Source: Parapristionchus giblindavisi
Taxonomy: Eukaryota > Nematoda > Chromadorea > Rhabditida > Diplogasteridae
Direction of reading: 5' to 3'
Assembly: GCA_943737045.1 (NCBI GenBank)
Contig: CALSFV010000203.1
Span: 1-64,000 of the forward strand
DNA length: 64,000 bases
Below the pieces are notes generated by a model. That model ran no database searches. It worked only from the letters and a program-made list of their open reading frames with translations, and was not told the origin of the DNA. The stretch's first letter is position 1, and each line of letters opens with the position of its first letter. Shown here piece after piece: positions 1 to 17,882 of this stretch. Position numbers and translations under genes: made by a program.

Positions 1-3000
1 GAACCTTTTGTCAAAATATTTGAGAGGTAGAGTGTATTAGGTGAAGGGTTCAGACAAATTCTATCATCACCCCCTAACTCTCCCTCTCCCTCTCCCTCTC
101 CCTCTCCCTCTCCCTCTCCCTCTCCCTCTCCCTCTCCCTCTCCCTCTCCCTCTCCCTCTCCCTCTCCCTCTCCCTCTCCCTCTCCCTCTCCCTCTCCCTC
201 TCCCTCTCCCTCTCCCTCTCCCTCTCCCTCTCCCTCTCCCTCTCCCTCTCCCTCTCCCTCTCCCTCTCCCTCTCCCTCTCCCTCTCCATCACCCCCTAAC
301 TCTCCCTCTCCCTCTCCCTCTCCCTCTCCCTCTCCCTCTCCCTCTCCCTCTCCCTCTCCATCACCCCCTAACTCTCCCTCTCCCTCTCCATCACCCCCTA
401 ACTCTCCCTCTTCCTCTCCATCACCCCCTAACTCTCCCTCTCCATCACCCCCCTAACTCTCCCTCTCCCTCCTTTTTTCCTAAGTTTTAGGGGAGAGGGA
501 GAGGGAGAGTTAGGGGGAAAGGGGATCTAGATATTTTTAAATGGTTACTCTTATTTTGTTGCTAATAAATTTTTGACAGCACGCATCGAAAAATTAGAAA
601 GAAAAAATGATGTTGAAAGAAAGTGGCGTGAAAGTCACTCCATCCACTTATGAGTATTAATGTAGCCATGTTAAATTCTTTTCAATCAATCATACAGTCC
701 AATTCTTAATTATCTATTTTATTAACCAATTTTATTCAGCAATCTCCTGTGCTCATTAGATCAGCAGCTCAATCATACCATAAGTCAAAGGTTTGAATAT
801 TCAATTGTTAAATGGAATTTAATATTTTTGATTAGCAGGATTTATCGAAGAAGATACAGAAGAGTATACCAACAGATGATGTGTCTTCTCAATCATCGAA
901 TGCTGCTATTGAAGTGAGTACAGATCTCTTAAAGAAATATTTATTAGGTATAATGGGATTTAAAGTAACAAGAAGGTATAAAAAATCAATGCTTTATTGA
1001 ATTTAATATTTTGGCTAGACTTCTGCAAAGAAGAATAGAATATTTGTAGGAACCTTTTGTCAAAATATTTGAGAGGTAGAGTGTATTAGGTGAAGGGTTC
1101 AGACAAATTCTATCATCACCCCCTAACTCTCCCTCTCCCTCTCCCTCTCCCTCTCCCTCTCCCTCTCCCTCTCCCTCTCCCTCTCCCTCTCCCTCTCCCT
1201 CTCCCTCTCCCTCTCCCTCTCCCTCTCCCTCTCCCTCTCCCTCTCCCTCTCCCTCTCCCTCTCCCTCTCCCTCTCCCTCTCCCTCTCCCTCTCCCTCTCC
1301 CTCTCCCTCTCCCTCTCCCTCTCCCTCTCCATCACCCCCTAACTCTCCCTCTCCCTCTCCCTCTCCCTCTCCCTCTCCCTCTCCCTCTCCCTCTCCCTCT
1401 CCATCACCCCCTAACTCTCCCTCTCCCTCTCCATCACCCCCTAACTCTCCCTCTTCCTCTCCATCACCCCCTAACTCTCCCTCTCCATCACCCCCCTAAC
1501 TCTCCCTCTCCCTCCTTTTTTCCTAAGTTTTAGGGGAGAGGGAGAGGGAGAGTTAGGGGGAAAGGGGATCTAGATATTTTTAAATGGTTACTCTTATTTT
1601 GTTGCTAATAAATTTTTGACAGCACGCATCGAAAAATTAGAAAGAAAAAATGATGTTGAAAGAAAGTGGCGTGAAAGTCACTCCATCCACTTATGAGTAT
1701 TAATGTAGCCATGTTAAATTCTTTTCAATCAATCATACAGTCCAATTCTTAATTATCTATTTTATTAACCAATTTTATTCAGCAATCTCCTGTGCTCATT
1801 AGATCAGCAGCTCAATCATACCATAAGTCAAAGGTTTGAATATTCAATTGTTAAATGGAATTTAATATTTTGATTAGCAGGATTTATCGAAGAAGATACA
1901 GAAGAGTATACCAACAGATGATGTGTCTTCTCAATCATCGAATGCTGCTATTGAAGTGAGTACAGATCTCTTAAAGAAATATTTATTAGGTATAATGGGA
2001 TTTAAAGTAACAAGAAGGTATAAAAAATCAATGCTTTATTGAATTTAATATTTTGGCTAGACTTCTGCAAAGAAGAATAGAATATTTGTAGGAACCTTTT
2101 GTCAAAATATTTGAGAGGTAGAGTGTATTAGGTGAAGGGTTCAGACAAATTCTATCATCACCCCCTAACTCTCCCTCTCCCTCTCCCTCTCCCTCTCCCT
2201 CTCCCTCTCCCTCTCCCTCTCCCTCTCCCTCTCCCTCTCCCTCTCCTCTCCCTCTCCCTCTCCCTCTCCCTCTCCCTCTCCCTCTCCCTCTCCCTCTCCC
2301 TCTCCCTCTCCCTCTCCCTCTCCCTCTCCCTCTCCCTCTCCCTCTCCATCACCCCCTAACTCTCCCTCTCCCTCTCCCTCTCCCTCTCCCTCTCCCTCTC
2401 CCTCTCCCTCTCCATCACCCCCTAACTCTCCCTCTCCCTCTCCATCACCCCCTAACTCTCCCTCTTCCTCTCCATCACCCCCTAACTCTCCCTCTCCATC
2501 ACCCCCCTAACTCTCCCTCTCCCTCCTTTTTTCCTAAGTTTTAGGGGAGAGGGAGAGGGAGAGTTAGGGGGAAAGGGGATCTAGATATTTTTAAATGGTT
2601 ACTCTTATTTTGTTGCTAATAAATTTTTGACAGCACGCATCGAAAAATTAGAAAGAAAAAATGATGTTGAAAGAAAGTGGCGTGAAAGTCACTCCATCCA
2701 CTTATGAGTATTAATGTAGCCATGTTAAATTCTTTTCAATCAATCATACAGTCCAATTCTTAATTATCTATTTTATTAACCAATTTTATTCAGCAATCTC
2801 CTGTGCTCATTAGATCAGCAGCTCAATCATACCATAAGTCAAAGGTTTGAATATTCAATTGTTAAATGGAATTTAATATTTTGATTAGCAGGATTTATCG
2901 AAGAAGATACAGAAGAGTATACCAACAGATGATGTGTCTTCTCAATCATCGAATGCTGCTATTGAAGTGAGTACAGATCTCTTAAAGAAATATTTATTAG

Positions 3001-4801
3001 GTATAATGGGATTTAAAGTAACAAGAAGGTATAAAAAATCAATGCTTTATTGAATTTAATATTTTGGCTAGACTTCTGCAAAGAAGAATAGAATATTTGT
3101 AGGAACCTTTTGTCAAAATATTTGAGAGGTAGAGTGTATTAGGTGAAGGGTTCAGACAAATTCTATCATCACCCCCTAACTCTCCCTCTCCCTCTCCCTC
3201 TCCCTCTCCCTCTCCCTCTCCCTCTCCCTCTCCCTCTCCCTCTCCCTCTCCCTCTCCCTCTCCCTCTCCCTCTCCCTCTCCCTCTCCCTCTCCCTCTCCC
3301 TCTCCCTCTCCCTCTCCCTCTCCCTCTCCCTCTCCCTCTCCCTCTCCCTCTCCCTCTCCCTCTCCCTCTCCCTCTCCCTCTCCATCACCCCCTAACTCTC
3401 CCTCTCCCTCTCCATCACCCCCTAACTCTCCCTCTTCCTCTCCATCACCCCCTAACTCTCCCTCTCCATCACCCCCCTAACTCTCCCTCTCCCTCCTTTT
3501 TTCCTAAGTTTTAGGGGAGAGGGAGAGGGAGAGTTAGGGGGAAAGGGGATCTAGATATTTTTAAATGGTTACTCTTATTTTGTTGCTAATAAATTTTTGA
3601 CAGCACGCATCGAAAAATTAGAAAGAAAAAATGATGTTGAAAGAAAGTGGCGTGAAAGTCACTCCATCCACTTATGAGTATTAATGTAGCCATGTTAAAT
3701 TCTTTTCAATCAATCATACAGTCCAATTCTTAATTATCTATTTTATTAACCAATTTTATTCAGCAATCTCCTGTGCTCATTAGATCAGCAGCTCAATCAT
3801 ACCATAAGTCAAAGGTTTGAATATTCAATTGTTAAATGGAATTTAATATTTTGATTAGCAGGATTTATCGAAGAAGATACAGAAGAGTATACCAACAGAT
3901 GATGTGTCTTCTCAATCATCGAATGCTGCTATTGAAGTGAGTACAGATCTCTTAAAGAAATATTTATTAGGTATAATGGGATTTAAAGTAACAAGAAGGT
4001 ATAAAAAATCAATGCTTTATTGAATTTAATATTTTGGCTAGACTTCTGCAAAGAAGAATAGAATATTTGTAGGAACCTTTTGTCAAAATATTTGAGAGGT
4101 AGAGTGTATTAGGTGAAGGGTTCAGACAAATTCTATCATCACCCCCTAACTCTCCCTCTCCCTCTCCCTCTCCCTCTCCCTCTCCCTCTCCCTCTCCCTC
4201 TCCCTCTCCCTCTCCCTCTCCCTCTCCCTCTCCCTCTCCCTCTCCCTCTCCCTCTCCCTCTCCCTCTCCCTCTCCCTCTCCCTCTCCCTCTCCCTCTCCC
4301 TCTCCCTCTCCCTCTCCCTCTCCCTCTCCCTCTCCCTCTCCATCACCCCCTAACTCTCCCTCTCCCTCTCCATCACCCCCTAACTCTCCCTCTTCCTCTC
4401 CATCACCCCCTAACTCTCCCTCTCCATCACCCCCCTAACTCTCCCTCTCCCTCCTTTTTTCCTAAGTTTTAGGGGAGAGGGAGAGGGAGAGTTAGGGGGA
4501 AAGGGGATCTAGATATTTTTAAATGGTTACTCTTATTTTGTTGCTAATAAATTTTTGACAGCACGCATCGAAAAATTAGAAAGAAAAAATGATGTTGAAA
4601 GAAAGTGGCGTGAAAGTCACTCCATCCACTTATGAGTATTAATGTAGCCATGTTAAATTCTTTTCAATCAATCATACAGTCCAATTCTTAATTATCTATT
4701 TTATTAACCAATTTTATTCAGCAATCTCCTGTGCTCATTAGATCAGCAGCTCAATCATACCATAAGTCAAAGGTTTGAATATTCAATTGTTAAATGGAAT
4801 T
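1..4801 (+). repeat. Tandem array of about 1-kb units, four full and one truncated
   Basis: Units start at 1, 1050, 2092, 3103 and 4073, each with GAACCTTTTGTCAAAATATT; lengths are 1049, 1042, 1011 and 970 bp, and the last stops at about 4801. Outside the CCCTCT tract the copies are almost identical (for example one T lost in a T run after unit 1); most length change is in multiples of 6 bp. Each unit holds the CCCTCT cassette followed by three exon-like blocks bounded by acceptor and donor signals. In unit 5 the second block (4722-4772) joins in phase to the downstream chromodomain exons. The array probably continues left of the window. The near identity means recent amplification, and copy number could be wrong in an assembly. 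Confidence 0.95.
70..4499. repeat. (CCCTCT)n cassettes with inverted ends, one per array unit
   Basis: Cassettes lie at 70-517, 1119-1560, 2161-2571, 3172-3541 and 4142-4499. Each begins with CCCCCTAACTCTCCCTCTCC, runs through a long perfect CCCTCT tract, then several CATCACCCCCTAACTCTCCC blocks. It ends with the reverse complement of its start, a GGGAGAGGGAG run leading to GTTAGGGGG. The ends therefore form a terminal inverted repeat, and the whole is a homopurine/homopyrimidine mirror tract. I see no clear target-site duplication. Unit 3 has a one-base deletion inside the tract, and units 4 and 5 have lost one interruption block. The Leu-Pro and Glu-Arg reading frames across it are consequences of the repeat. 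Confidence 0.9.
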
Positions 4802-5855
4802 AAAAAAACACGAGGGAGAGGGAGATCTATGTCCCTATGTTCGCCTCCTGAAATGTCCTAGATGCACCTAATTCTGAATTGAATTTGAAATTTGAACTTA
4901 TTATTTTGTTTAGGTCACTGAGAAAGATCCAATACGGAACGGCACTGCTCCAAAGGACTACAAAACGAAAGGGGACGTGAGTGTTGATCTCTTAAAGCAA
5001 AATGTATTGGATGTTGTGGGATTAAAATTATCTAAGCGTCAATGCGGATGATAAAAAAATAGGTCTGTAAAAAAGAAAAAAACAAAAATTAGCAAGAAGA
5101 AAAGATGTTGGAAGAATGATAGCCACTCCATCAACCTTTTTTTCACTTTTTGTTTACTAGATATGGGAGATTAAATGCCAAACACGCAAGAAGTGGTTGC
5201 GAAAGATTAGCACTTACAAAATTAATAACGTTACGTGTAATAAATTCCTAGATTCCTAGATTGACGTCCTAGATTAAATTAATCCGATAGCTGCAAAATT
5301 TAGTAAAGCGTTCAAAATTCAAGCATGGATTCGATGGAATTTCCTCAAAACGCAAAAGAAAATTAAAAAATAAAAATAAAATTTTTGAGATTGAGATTTT
5401 TGAGATTTTTGAGATTATAGCCCAGGCCCACTGATCGGATATATCGATTTATTTAGTGCAGTAATTGGTTGATAGATTAATTGATTTATACATATTAATT
5501 TCAGGACAAAGTGTACTATGATGCTGTTTGTTTGGTCGACAAACGTGTATTCGCTGGAAAGACCCAGTTTCTTGTAAAGTGGAAGGAAAGCTGGACTGAC
5601 GAGGATTACATAATGCCGAACTTAATCCGAGCATACGGTAAGATATACGACTCGACCTTTCTATTTTTATTATTATTTATTAACGGTATTATTATCAATG
5701 ACATTTAATGCCTTCTTTCCAGAATCCAAACACAAGAATAAGTCTGAGAAGAATAAGTCTGAGGGAGCAAAGGTATGATTATTTGATTGACCTATGCATG
5801 ACATATTGATTGATTATAGGCTATTCTCAAGTCGAATGCGCAGGGAAGAAAGTAG
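4722..5855 (+). CDS. Small chromodomain protein (5' end unresolved)
   Basis: Exons that join in phase are 4722-4772, 4914-4976, 5505-5637, 5723-5772 and 5820-5855 (stop TAG). The 5505 exon is a chromodomain: YYDAVCLVDKRVFAGK, then TQFLVKWK, with the KWK tryptophan and a nearby aromatic in positions typical of the methyl-lysine cage. The usual TWEP motif is replaced by YIMP and the C-terminal helix is short. A lysine-rich tail follows (ESKHKNKSEKNKSEGAK, then AILKSNAQGRK). Chromodomains of this type bind methylated histone tails, so a chromatin role is inferred. The start codon lies upstream, perhaps in or beyond the repeat array, where related exon blocks are duplicated. It could be a decaying paralogue, but the open frames and splice phases favour a working gene. 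Confidence 0.7.
4802..5150 (+). repeat. Diverged, cassette-free relative of the array unit
   Basis: The order of blocks matches the array. The exon at 4914-4976 and its following open stretch (VS-DLLK-x-G-x-K pattern, stop at about 5051) match the third block of each unit (from about 839, VSTDLLKKYLLG). The sequence near 5090-5140 matches the first block (GATGTTG...CACTCCATC). No CCCTCT cassette lies between the two, unlike in the array. This suggests the cassette inserted into an ancestral unit before amplification. Confidence 0.65.
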
Positions 5856-5917
5856 AAGCCTCAATAAAGTCCTACCCATAATTTGTGTTTTTTTATTAAC
5901 TAAATTAAATTTATTTG

Positions 5918-5923
5918 AATAAA
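5918..5923 (+). promoter_or_regulatory. Poly(A) signal AATAAA of the chromodomain gene
   Basis: A canonical AATAAA lies 62 bases after the stop at 5855, followed by T-rich sequence. Confidence 0.6.
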
Positions 5924-6700
5924 TATTTGTCACTCTTTATCGATTCAATTGTTATTTATTCAACCTGTGGAATATGTTGAAAATAATATGAATGGTCGAA
6001 TTAGGATGAATCAATATTGCACTAGATGTAAGAGACCTTAAAAGATCGAACTCAGTTCAAATTATCATCAAAAATCGACCATTCTAACTATGGGAATAAT
6101 GGAGAGATAATATATTATTTATTTATTTATTTATCATACATTGCGAAGATGTTTCAGCAAGTAGAAAACGACATAAATGAAGAAGATTTGCACAAGGAAA
6201 TAGAATGGGGAGAATAGACAATGGGAAAGTAGGGAAGGTGAAGATGGTCGGGGAAGTCTCAATAACGTATTCTCTGGTGCCAAGATCTAAGATCAGCGTG
6301 GGATCAATGATGTAGGGTGGATGAGGCCCTAGCGGGAAGAGGACCGCATAAGTCAGCATAGATAGACTGACATGGCAAAAGGAACTTTTACATGAGACAA
6401 AGTTTAGAGGGGGAAATATCAATGGATAAATTACTAATTAAATCATAATACAATAATAATTTAGCTTTAATGGTATTTGTGCTAAGATGAGGGTCTAAGA
6501 TAGTGGGAATTTTTGTACAAAATCGGGAAGTTCTATGGGAATAGGATGAGCGAAGATTTTCTCTTTTTATTTTTTTCTTATGTTTCGTTCCTTCGAAATT
6601 GGTGATGCCCCTACTCATTTACAGGCCGCGATAGATTCAATAGTAAAATGATCTGTGGACCGGCAATTGTCATTGGTAGAGCATATGTAAGTGTAGCTCA
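5924..6700. other. Intergenic, no gene seen
   Basis: Short open frames here have no recognisable motifs and no consistent splice structure. Part may be further decayed LINE sequence adjoining the remnant at 6720. Confidence 0.5.
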
Positions 6701-6719
6701 CTTTTTAGGTAGAGCATAT

Positions 6720-7340
6720 TCAATGGGAAAAACAACATGGGGACCACCAGCCTTGAACAGAAAGAAATGGTCAGGGATCTTGGTTTCATTATTCAGAACA
6801 CTCTAACTTTTCGAACCACGGCAGGATACGGGATCAATGGCTAAAACTGCTCGCCACATAACCCTAGGAGCATTACTTACCAGGAACATGACTGTCCGTT
6901 AAAAAACGTACTCAATCTATATCAGACCAATTCTAGAAAGTGCTTCAACAGTCTTCAACCAATATCAGATGGGTGAAAAGCTCTTAGAAAGAGTCCAGAA
7001 CTACTTTACGAGACGAATATTCATGCGATGTTTGAATGCGACATAGGACTCAATGCACTCAAGCATGCAAAGAAATAAACGACAAAATGTAGACACTTCT
7101 TTCCTAGAGCGGCAATGCTTCTTGCACAGCCCAAAAATCGGATTAACTTTAGTTTGCCTGACAATTATATATTTAAACACCACAGGGTAAACGTGTATAA
7201 AACGACAATGAGTGAATATTGATGTGATTTCCCCGTTTCCCACAGCAATTCTATTTCGACAGTTATTTGTTCACCAACCATCGTTCCCATCGTTTGTAAC
7301 TTCTCGTCTCATTCACAAATTTTATTCGTTCTTTTCTGAA
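6720..7340 (+). mobile_element. Decayed CR1/Jockey-like LINE, C-terminal reverse transcriptase region
   Basis: In shifting frames the + strand reads EQKEMVRDLGFIIQNTLTF, then TARHITLGALLTRNM, then YSIYIRPILESASTVFNQ and LLERVQNYFTRRIFMRCL. These match the order of the post-catalytic thumb region of non-LTR retrotransposon reverse transcriptases (VRDLG, then YVRPILEYAS, then LLERVQRRFT). Stops and frameshifts between the segments show a dead 5'-truncated copy. The catalytic YxDD region is not visible. Confidence 0.7.
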
Positions 7341-7768
7341 CCGTGTTTTCTCGAACACGCATTAATATTATTAAGTCATAATACTGCCCCATTGATCACC
7401 TACTGTGCACCAGGGCCAGAAATAAAAAAAATCCAAAAAACCCTTCAATGCAGTAATATAAATTAACAGTATGAATGATATTTATTTCATTATTTCGCGA
7501 TGTTATGGTCAGATTTAACAATCGTCGAACGGACGCTATGAGATCAAGTCATAAATTGAAGTACACAATCAAAATGTAAAATGAGAAATTACAAACATCA
7601 AGTATATATTAGCTTAATACAATTGCAATGTGTGAATTTTTAACAATTATTATTATGACATTGCTAAGAAAAGCTGTGCGAAATAGTAGTTAGTGACCAA
7701 AAGTATTAAGTGATTGCATAATGAGTCAAGGATTAAAATTAAATAAATTATATTTGAAGAGAAATTAT
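7341..7768. other. 3' flank of KAT2, no gene seen
   Basis: AT-rich sequence. A minus-strand AATAAA (TTTATT at 7481-7486) lies about 280 bases past the KAT2 stop and could be its polyadenylation signal. Confidence 0.4.
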
Positions 7769-13925
<6,157 letters not shown>

Positions 13926-16500
13926 CTGAAGCATACAATTATATTAGACGTAGCGGCCGAAACATCATAGGGCACATCAGTAGCTAACTTAGTTATTTTT
14001 CTAAAAAAAAAGATTACATTAAAAGTAGAGACCGCCTGCTATATGCCGTAGTCGAATGAGAAAATGAGAGGAGAGAGCAGCCGATTGAAATTATGTCAAG
14101 AAATGAAAATGAAAAGCATAACAAAGGAGAGGACAATGGCCAATCTCCTCCCTCATTTAAATATGACTTTCAATATTCATTTGGCGGTCTCTAATTAAAA
14201 GAGCATGCATAAATATTCTTGTACATCTATTAATACTATTAATTGAATTGCAAAGGAAGAGGATAAAAGTAACATAAACAACAATACGTCTACGATAAGC
14301 GTAATAGTGACCCTCAATTTGAATAGCCAGGCTGTTGAGTGACCAAGAAACCTACAGTGTGCCAGGTCACGCTAAGGCTCTTCCGCGTGAAACCCCACTG
14401 CTTGGCGAATTTTTTTTAAAATCCAGATAAATACATGTTAATATTATACGTAAATCATTATTTTTGTTAAAGAATTTGTAGTGATACCCTATAATAAGTA
14501 ATTAATTGATTTTTAACTGTCAAAATTATTTGAATAAATATATTTTACTGCTTTAATGTGACCATAAAGGTAGTAATAGTGTGATTATTTTAAAAAATTT
14601 TTTTTGATTATTATATATGTTGTATGTTCACTTTCTCTCTCTCTTAAATACTATTTAAATATTTACGAGACCCTTGGGCGATCTCGACCGTTCACTGCAT
14701 AATTAGACTGGTACATATCCCCAAGGAGGAAGAGACAGGTGGGGGGGGACATAAATATGACTTCTCAATCGAGTATAAGATGAATCTGCTCCATCTATCT
14801 TCCTTCTTTTGCTCCATCTTACTGAGTCCTCTAGGGATAGAATACGAGAGAGACATTTCTCTATTCGATAGTCAATAGGACAATGTCCCTCTATCTTCTC
14901 TTTAAGCCTATCTTCCTCTCTCTCTCTCTGACTCACAATTTCCCTTTATCTCCCAATAGATGCTCATGTCATCAGAAAGAGCTACTTGTTTCAAAATGAA
15001 GGGAATAACAATACCCTAATGAGGCATTGTAATGCATTCAGCTTTTCGTCAATGAAGAATATGAAAGAGAAGTGAAAAAAGAAATATAAATTCATAGATG
15101 ACTAATGTCGTATTTCTCTATTCATAATAGAAGGAGCAAAAGAGCCGAAAGAACAAGAATAGGAATTGTTTTGTATTGGAGGTCGAGACTGGTATGGACA
15201 GAGATTAAATGGTTTGTGTCTCACTCTCTATCTCATTGTGACCTATCCCTCATATATGAGGGATATAGGGAGAGGGAGGAGGGGGTATATGCAGATAGAG
15301 ATCCACTCATATCTCTTATTGAGGAATGTGTGTACTGATACAATGGAACAAAAAGAACATTCTGGCCTATTTCATTGTAAGCCCGCGATTGAATTATTCG
15401 TAGTGGCAGCTGAGGCTGGTGTTGTAAAGATGGAGGATGAAGAGAACGAAAGGGATCGAGGGATGGAGAGGGAGAGGAGGGGATAGAGGATAGGGTAGAG
15501 GGAGAGGGAGAGGGAGAGATGGAATAGGGAGACGAGTGTAGATAGAGGGAGAGCATCGATTGAGCCCCTCCCCCTCGGTTTGAGTGAAGAGAGAGGGAGA
15601 GAGACTCCCCTCTCGTCCTTCCCTCTTCTTCTTCTTCTTCTTCATCTCTTCTCTCTCACTCTTTCATCCTTCTTCTCCTTTTCCTACAATGGGTGAGTCC
15701 TTTTCCATTACTAATTATAGAATTATCATGGTATTATCACTGATTAGAGTTTCCTCCATAGATTGGTTTAGTGGCTTCACTACAGGAGATAATACGGGGT
15801 ATTTAAAGAGAGTGAGTAAAAGGAGTACAATGATTAGCATTGTTGGCAATCTTTTCTCTCTCGTTGATGTTCTTTGCAACTGGCAAATGTTGTGATTAGC
15901 TCTAACTATTCCATTTTGTGTCTATTTTGGTGAGAATGATAGAGAATGAAGAGTGCATCGTATGTACACGTGGCAGCGTGTTAGTTTCAGAACACAAAAA
16001 GAGGGATAGAGAGAGGATATAATGATGGTGAGTCTCCCTTCTATGAATCAGAATCGTCCTTTGCTTCAATCGAATGGTGTAGGGTTGTGGCAGTATCAAA
16101 TAGGGGTTAACGAGTTGAGAGAGGAGGCAAAGGGTGGAGAGATAGGTAGGGAAGGAAACCTTTCACCGTTGTTTACTCACAACTATTCTCATACATTGAA
16201 TAGTGGAGAGAGAGAGATATAGAGGGCGAGAGCGTTGCCCTCTCCATCTCTGTTGAAAGTAATCTAATCTGCACAAGAGAAAGAGAAAGAAATGGAGAGT
16301 CGAGCGGAGAGTCTTAGTTCTCTTAAACCAGAAAAAAATATCGAATGATGTTGAGTGTTGACTAAGAACGTCACAAACCGATAAAGTGTAAGTTAAGTAG
16401 CATGGCGACAGAGGGTTATCTAGAGAATGTTATCATTGATAACGATAAGAGACCAGGCATGTGTGATCAGGTCAAGAGTGAATGAGGCAATATTGTTCAG
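13926..16500. other. Divergent spacer between KAT2 and UNC-115
   Basis: It holds the presumed KAT2 promoter and the 5' region of UNC-115. GA/TC-rich low-complexity tracts lie at about 14630-14940 and 15430-15660. A candidate structured RNA is at 14326-14417, and a possible two-part UNC-115 start exon at 15689-15692. The short open frames are low-complexity and not supported as genes. Confidence 0.5.
14326..14417 (+). ncRNA. Candidate Pol III-type structured RNA
   Basis: The outer ends pair fully: GCCAGGC (14326-14332) with GCTTGGC (14400-14406), counting one G-U pair. Inside, GGTCACGC (14365-14372) pairs with GCGTGAAACC (14385-14394), leaving an AA bulge. An alternative pairing is GTGACC (14339-14344) with GGTCAC (14365-14370). 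Three bases after the closing stem comes a run of eight T (14410-14417), as in a Pol III terminator. I recognise no family: it is not tRNA, 5S, U6 or an SL RNA. No A/B box or proximal sequence element was identified. Confidence 0.35.
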
Positions 16501-17794
16501 GGAAGAAGTGCGAATCGTGCAAGAAGAAGTGTTCGGGAGATATCTTCAAGGTCGATGGAGACAAATATTTCCATATTGCTTGCTTCAAGTGTGCCAGTGA
16601 GTCTTTCCCCTTTCTCTTCTGGAATATATACACTTTAATTAGTCCAAGACGTCACTGAACAATCGTTTAACGAAGAAAGAGCTTAAAATCGTTTTCTATT
16701 TTCATTAATACTTCCCCACAGATGATGTTCATTCCCTTTATGTGATAATTAAAGGTGAAGCACATTATAGTAAAGCATGCAAATGTACTCTAGTAATATT
16801 ATATCTTCGATCATGATATATTTTATCTATGATCTTCGATCTCGAGGTCAATATCGTACTATTCTCTTTTGATGAATCACATCCTCTTGGTTTCCTTCTC
16901 CTCCTTCGTCTGCTTAATCCATTCTATTCCTCGTCTCATCTCATTTTCTCCTCTTTCCCTTTATTCATCCATTATCTTTACTACCATCCCCCCTTCGTCC
17001 TTTCAAGAAGTGCTTCTAAACACAATAGAGAGAGAGGGGAGATGGATGGAAGTCAATGGTGAAGTCGACGACATAAAAGGGAGGAAAAGAATACGATGAA
17101 TTTGGTTCGTTCTCCATTGCCATGCGTCATTCTATCGATCCTCTCTCTTTCATTCTCTTCCTTCTTTCCCTTCTTTCATTGTAGAGAGTCTTCTACTCTT
17201 TGCTCTTCTTGTTAGAAGCAGTTCAAGAGATCTTACTTGGATAGAGAGAGAAAGAGATCGAATGGAAGGGGTGAAATGGAGAGAAGGATTAAGGGAGGAA
17301 AAGAGAACTGGTAGAGGTAGGAGTATCAATAACTCTTGAGGGAAGGAACTCCATCTCTTAGTTATGGAATGGGTGTCTCTCAGTCGCCTTCAGGGTCACT
17401 GACGGCAAACAACGTGAGAGAAGAGGGGGGGGGAGAGAAGAAGGAGAGGTAGGGAGAGAAGAGAGGGAGAGGGAGAAGAGGGAGAGGGAGAGATAAGGAA
17501 GAGGGAGGGAGGGAGAGAGAAGGGAGATATTCATAGTGTATGCGGGAAGAAGCTGTCATTCGATAGTCATCTCTTCTCAGATATAGAGGGTGGGGGATGG
17601 GCAATGGGGGGAAGAGACAACGATAGTAGAGATGGAAGGGAGACCTATGAGGGAGATAGAATGAAGGCTATGGGCACTCTTTCCATTGGTCTAGTTAAGA
17701 GTGAACACTTTGAAGAAGAAGGAGATGGAGTTGTGATGTCTCTCCCTTCCTCTCTCATTCTCTTACGCGTCATTGATCCCATTTCATCCTCCTC

Positions 17795-17882
<88 letters not shown>

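Noticed and set aside
41..4472. Long Leu-Pro and Glu-Arg open frames over the CCCTCT tracts
   Set aside because: They are forced by a 6-bp repeat with no stop in the frames concerned and change with repeat number. They are treated as repeat, not as genes.
1..4801. CRISPR-like appearance (regular repeats with unique-looking spacers)
   Set aside because: Repeats are simple 6-bp microsatellite tracts, spacers are identical between units, and the host is eukaryotic.
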